Source: Reyranella sp. (GTDB lineage: Bacteria > Pseudomonadota > Alphaproteobacteria > Reyranellales > Reyranellaceae). Taken from it: a stretch of 64,000 nucleotides of DNA. The notes beneath the pieces were generated by a model. It saw only the letters and a list, made by a program, of their open reading frames with translations. It did no database searches and had not been told where the DNA came from. Both the position numbers and the translations under genes were made by a program. The stretch lies in assembly GCF_030651995.1 (NCBI RefSeq), contig NZ_JAUSBN010000035.1, positions 124,001 through 188,000 on the forward strand, in the 5' to 3' direction. This document shows, piece by piece, positions 62,945-64,000 of this stretch. Numbering within the stretch: the stretch's first letter is position 1; each line of letters starts with the position of its first letter.

Positions 62945-62951
62945 TTCCCCT

Positions 62952-63893
62952 CTATTTGATCTCGCGCACGTAGCTGTCGAGCGGCGGCGCCTGCTTGATC
63001 AGGCCGCGCCTCACGAGGAAATCCGCAAACGTCGTGTAGCGCGCGCGGTCGAGCGCCGAGGGATCGGACGCGAGGAGAGGCAAGGTGTCTTTCCAGGCCA
63101 GCCGGTTGAGTTCGTTGTCGAGATCCTTGCCGTACCGGGAGAAGCTCGCCCACGCCTCGGCCGGATTGGCCTTCAGCCATGCAGTGGCCTCGGCGAGGGC
63201 GGAGAGCAGCTTCTTCGTGCGCGCGGCGTCTACGCTCTCACGCTTGGCCAGGATGATGAGTTCGTCGTAGGTCGGCACGCCGTGCTTCTCGACCAGCCAG
63301 ATCCGCCCCTTCGCCTTGTTCAGTTCGAGGTCGTTCAGCTCGAAGTTGCGGAAGGCTCCGATCACACCGTCGACCTGCTTGCTCATCAGCGCGGTCGTCA
63401 GCGCGAAGTTGACGTTTACCAGCGTCACGTCCTTCAGGGTGAGGCCGGCGCTCTCCAACATGGCGCCAAGCACCGCTTCCTCGAAGCCCGAGACGGAGAA
63501 GCCGATCTTGCGGCCCTTGAAGTCGGCAAGGGTCTTCACGGGCGAGTCTTCCAGCGCCACCAGAGAATTGAGCGGCTGCGCCACCAGCACGCCGACCCGC
63601 ACCAGCGGCAGGCCTTCGGCGACCAGCAACTGCAGGGTCGGCTGGTAGGAGACTGCGTAGTCGGCCTGTCCGGCCGCCACCAGCTTGGGCGGGGCGTTGG
63701 GATCGGCGGGCGCAATCAGCTCGACGTCGAGGCCCTGCTTTTCGAACAGGCCGCGCTGCTTGGCGATCACCAGCGCGGCATGGTCGGGGTTCACGAACCA
63801 GTCGAGCAGGATGCGGATCTTGTCTTGGGCAGCCGCGGGAAGGGCCAGGCAACAGAGTGCCAGAATGGCGATCAACCGGGTCATTACTTGCAT
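62952..63893 (-). CDS. NMT1/THI5-type ABC solute receptor, ThiY-like
   Basis: 313 residues, exported (MQVMTRLIAILALCCLALPAAAQ). DKIRILLDWFVNPDHAALVIAKQRGLFEKQGLDVELIAPADPNAPPKLVAAGQADYAVSYQP is the signature of receptors for thiamine precursors (formyl-aminopyrimidine, HMP) and relatives. I choose ATG 63893 because AAGGAGA lies 8 bases upstream. Its start is 2 bases after the stop of a permease gene, so it is the receptor of that importer. The thiamine-precursor role is inferred; the operon's promoter lies outside the window. Confidence 0.9.
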   Translation of the reverse strand: MQVMTRLIAILALCCLALPAAAQDKIRILLDWFVNPDHAALVIAKQRGLFEKQGLDVELIAPADPNAPPKLVAAGQADYAVSYQPTLQLLVAEGLPLVRVGVLVAQPLNSLVALEDSPVKTLADFKGRKIGFSVSGFEEAVLGAMLESAGLTLKDVTLVNVNFALTTALMSKQVDGVIGAFRNFELNDLELNKAKGRIWLVEKHGVPTYDELIILAKRESVDAARTKKLLSALAEATAWLKANPAEAWASFSRYGKDLDNELNRLAWKDTLPLLASDPSALDRARYTTFADFLVRRGLIKQAPPLDSYVREIK

Positions 63894-63895
63894 TG

Positions 63896-64000
63896 TCAGT
63901 CTCCTTGATGGGATTGCCACGGCACGAGGCGCCGTGCGAGCCGGTCCGCCGCGGTATAGAGCGCGAGCCCGAGCAGGCAGAGGATGGTGAGGGCCGCGAA
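63896..64000 (-). CDS. ABC permease, C-terminal end only
   Basis: The last 34 codons of a gene entering from the right edge. The translation FAALTILCLLGLALYTAADR followed by LARRLVPWQ and a short tail is the final membrane helix and cytoplasmic end typical of ThiX/SsuC-type permeases. It stops (TGA 63898-63896) 2 bases before the ThiY-like receptor gene. Confidence 0.75.
   Translation of the reverse strand, partial: FAALTILCLLGLALYTAADRLARRLVPWQSHQGD

Overview
The window is high-GC bacterial chromosome, about two thirds G+C and almost fully coding, with no gene-free stretch longer than about 300 bases. The gene content suggests a metabolically versatile aerobic alphaproteobacterium. The signs are a class I PHA synthase, an aminotransferase-hom-glpX-recJ block, an FnrN/FixK-type regulator with TTGAT-N4-ATCAA boxes, Bug-type and TAXI solute receptors, class III CoA-transferases and a dual cold-shock-domain protein. 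A Reyranella- or Bradyrhizobium-like lineage is my guess. There is no rRNA, CRISPR, phage or transposase gene.

1-8.6 kb: housekeeping genes. A partial phaC is followed by an OmpA-type lipoprotein, an aminotransferase, homoserine dehydrogenase, GlpX fructose-bisphosphatase, RecJ and tRNA-Glu(UUC). 8.5-19.2 kb: a low-oxygen island. A leftward operon (DUF3141 PhaC-like protein, phosphate acyltransferase, FabI, acetate kinase) faces a rightward set (glycine-zipper lipoprotein, HdeA-like protein, Ca2+/H+ exchanger, K+ channel, FNR-type regulator, Tat-exported protein, PPK2 polyphosphate kinase, a small unknown protein). Four FNR-type palindromes lie in its intergenic gaps, and the regulator has the cysteines and recognition helix expected to use them.

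19.2-35 kb: accessory genes. These include a rhizavidin-like avidin, an EmrAB-type efflux pair with a MarR regulator and palindromic operator, two dienelactone hydrolases, two VOC proteins, Asp-box and cobalamin-binding-like proteins, and several solute receptors without permeases. 35-43.8 kb: a leftward C5-dicarboxylate-type catabolic locus (MmgE/PrpD, two MaoC hydratases, acyl-CoA dehydrogenase, class III CoA-transferase, malyl/citramalyl-CoA lyase, MFS transporter). It is preceded by a 27-codon reading frame with a perfect Shine-Dalgarno match and a terminator hairpin. 43.8-51.4 kb: a tight seven-gene operon joining a ferric-iron-type ABC importer to a CoA-transferase, a crotonase with one catalytic Glu missing, a PhyH dioxygenase and a DehI-like protein.

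51.5-64 kb: polysaccharide deacetylase, sirtuin, TAXI receptor, and a scattered sugar-acid route (SDR, KDPG aldolase, KDG kinase, IlvD/Edd dehydratase). Then come a PrcB-like protein, a dienoyl-CoA-reductase-type SDR, the cold-shock protein and a ThiY-like receptor with a truncated permease gene. Palindromic dispersed repeats of three kinds sit between genes at 27.6, 32.6, 41.4 and 51.4 kb.
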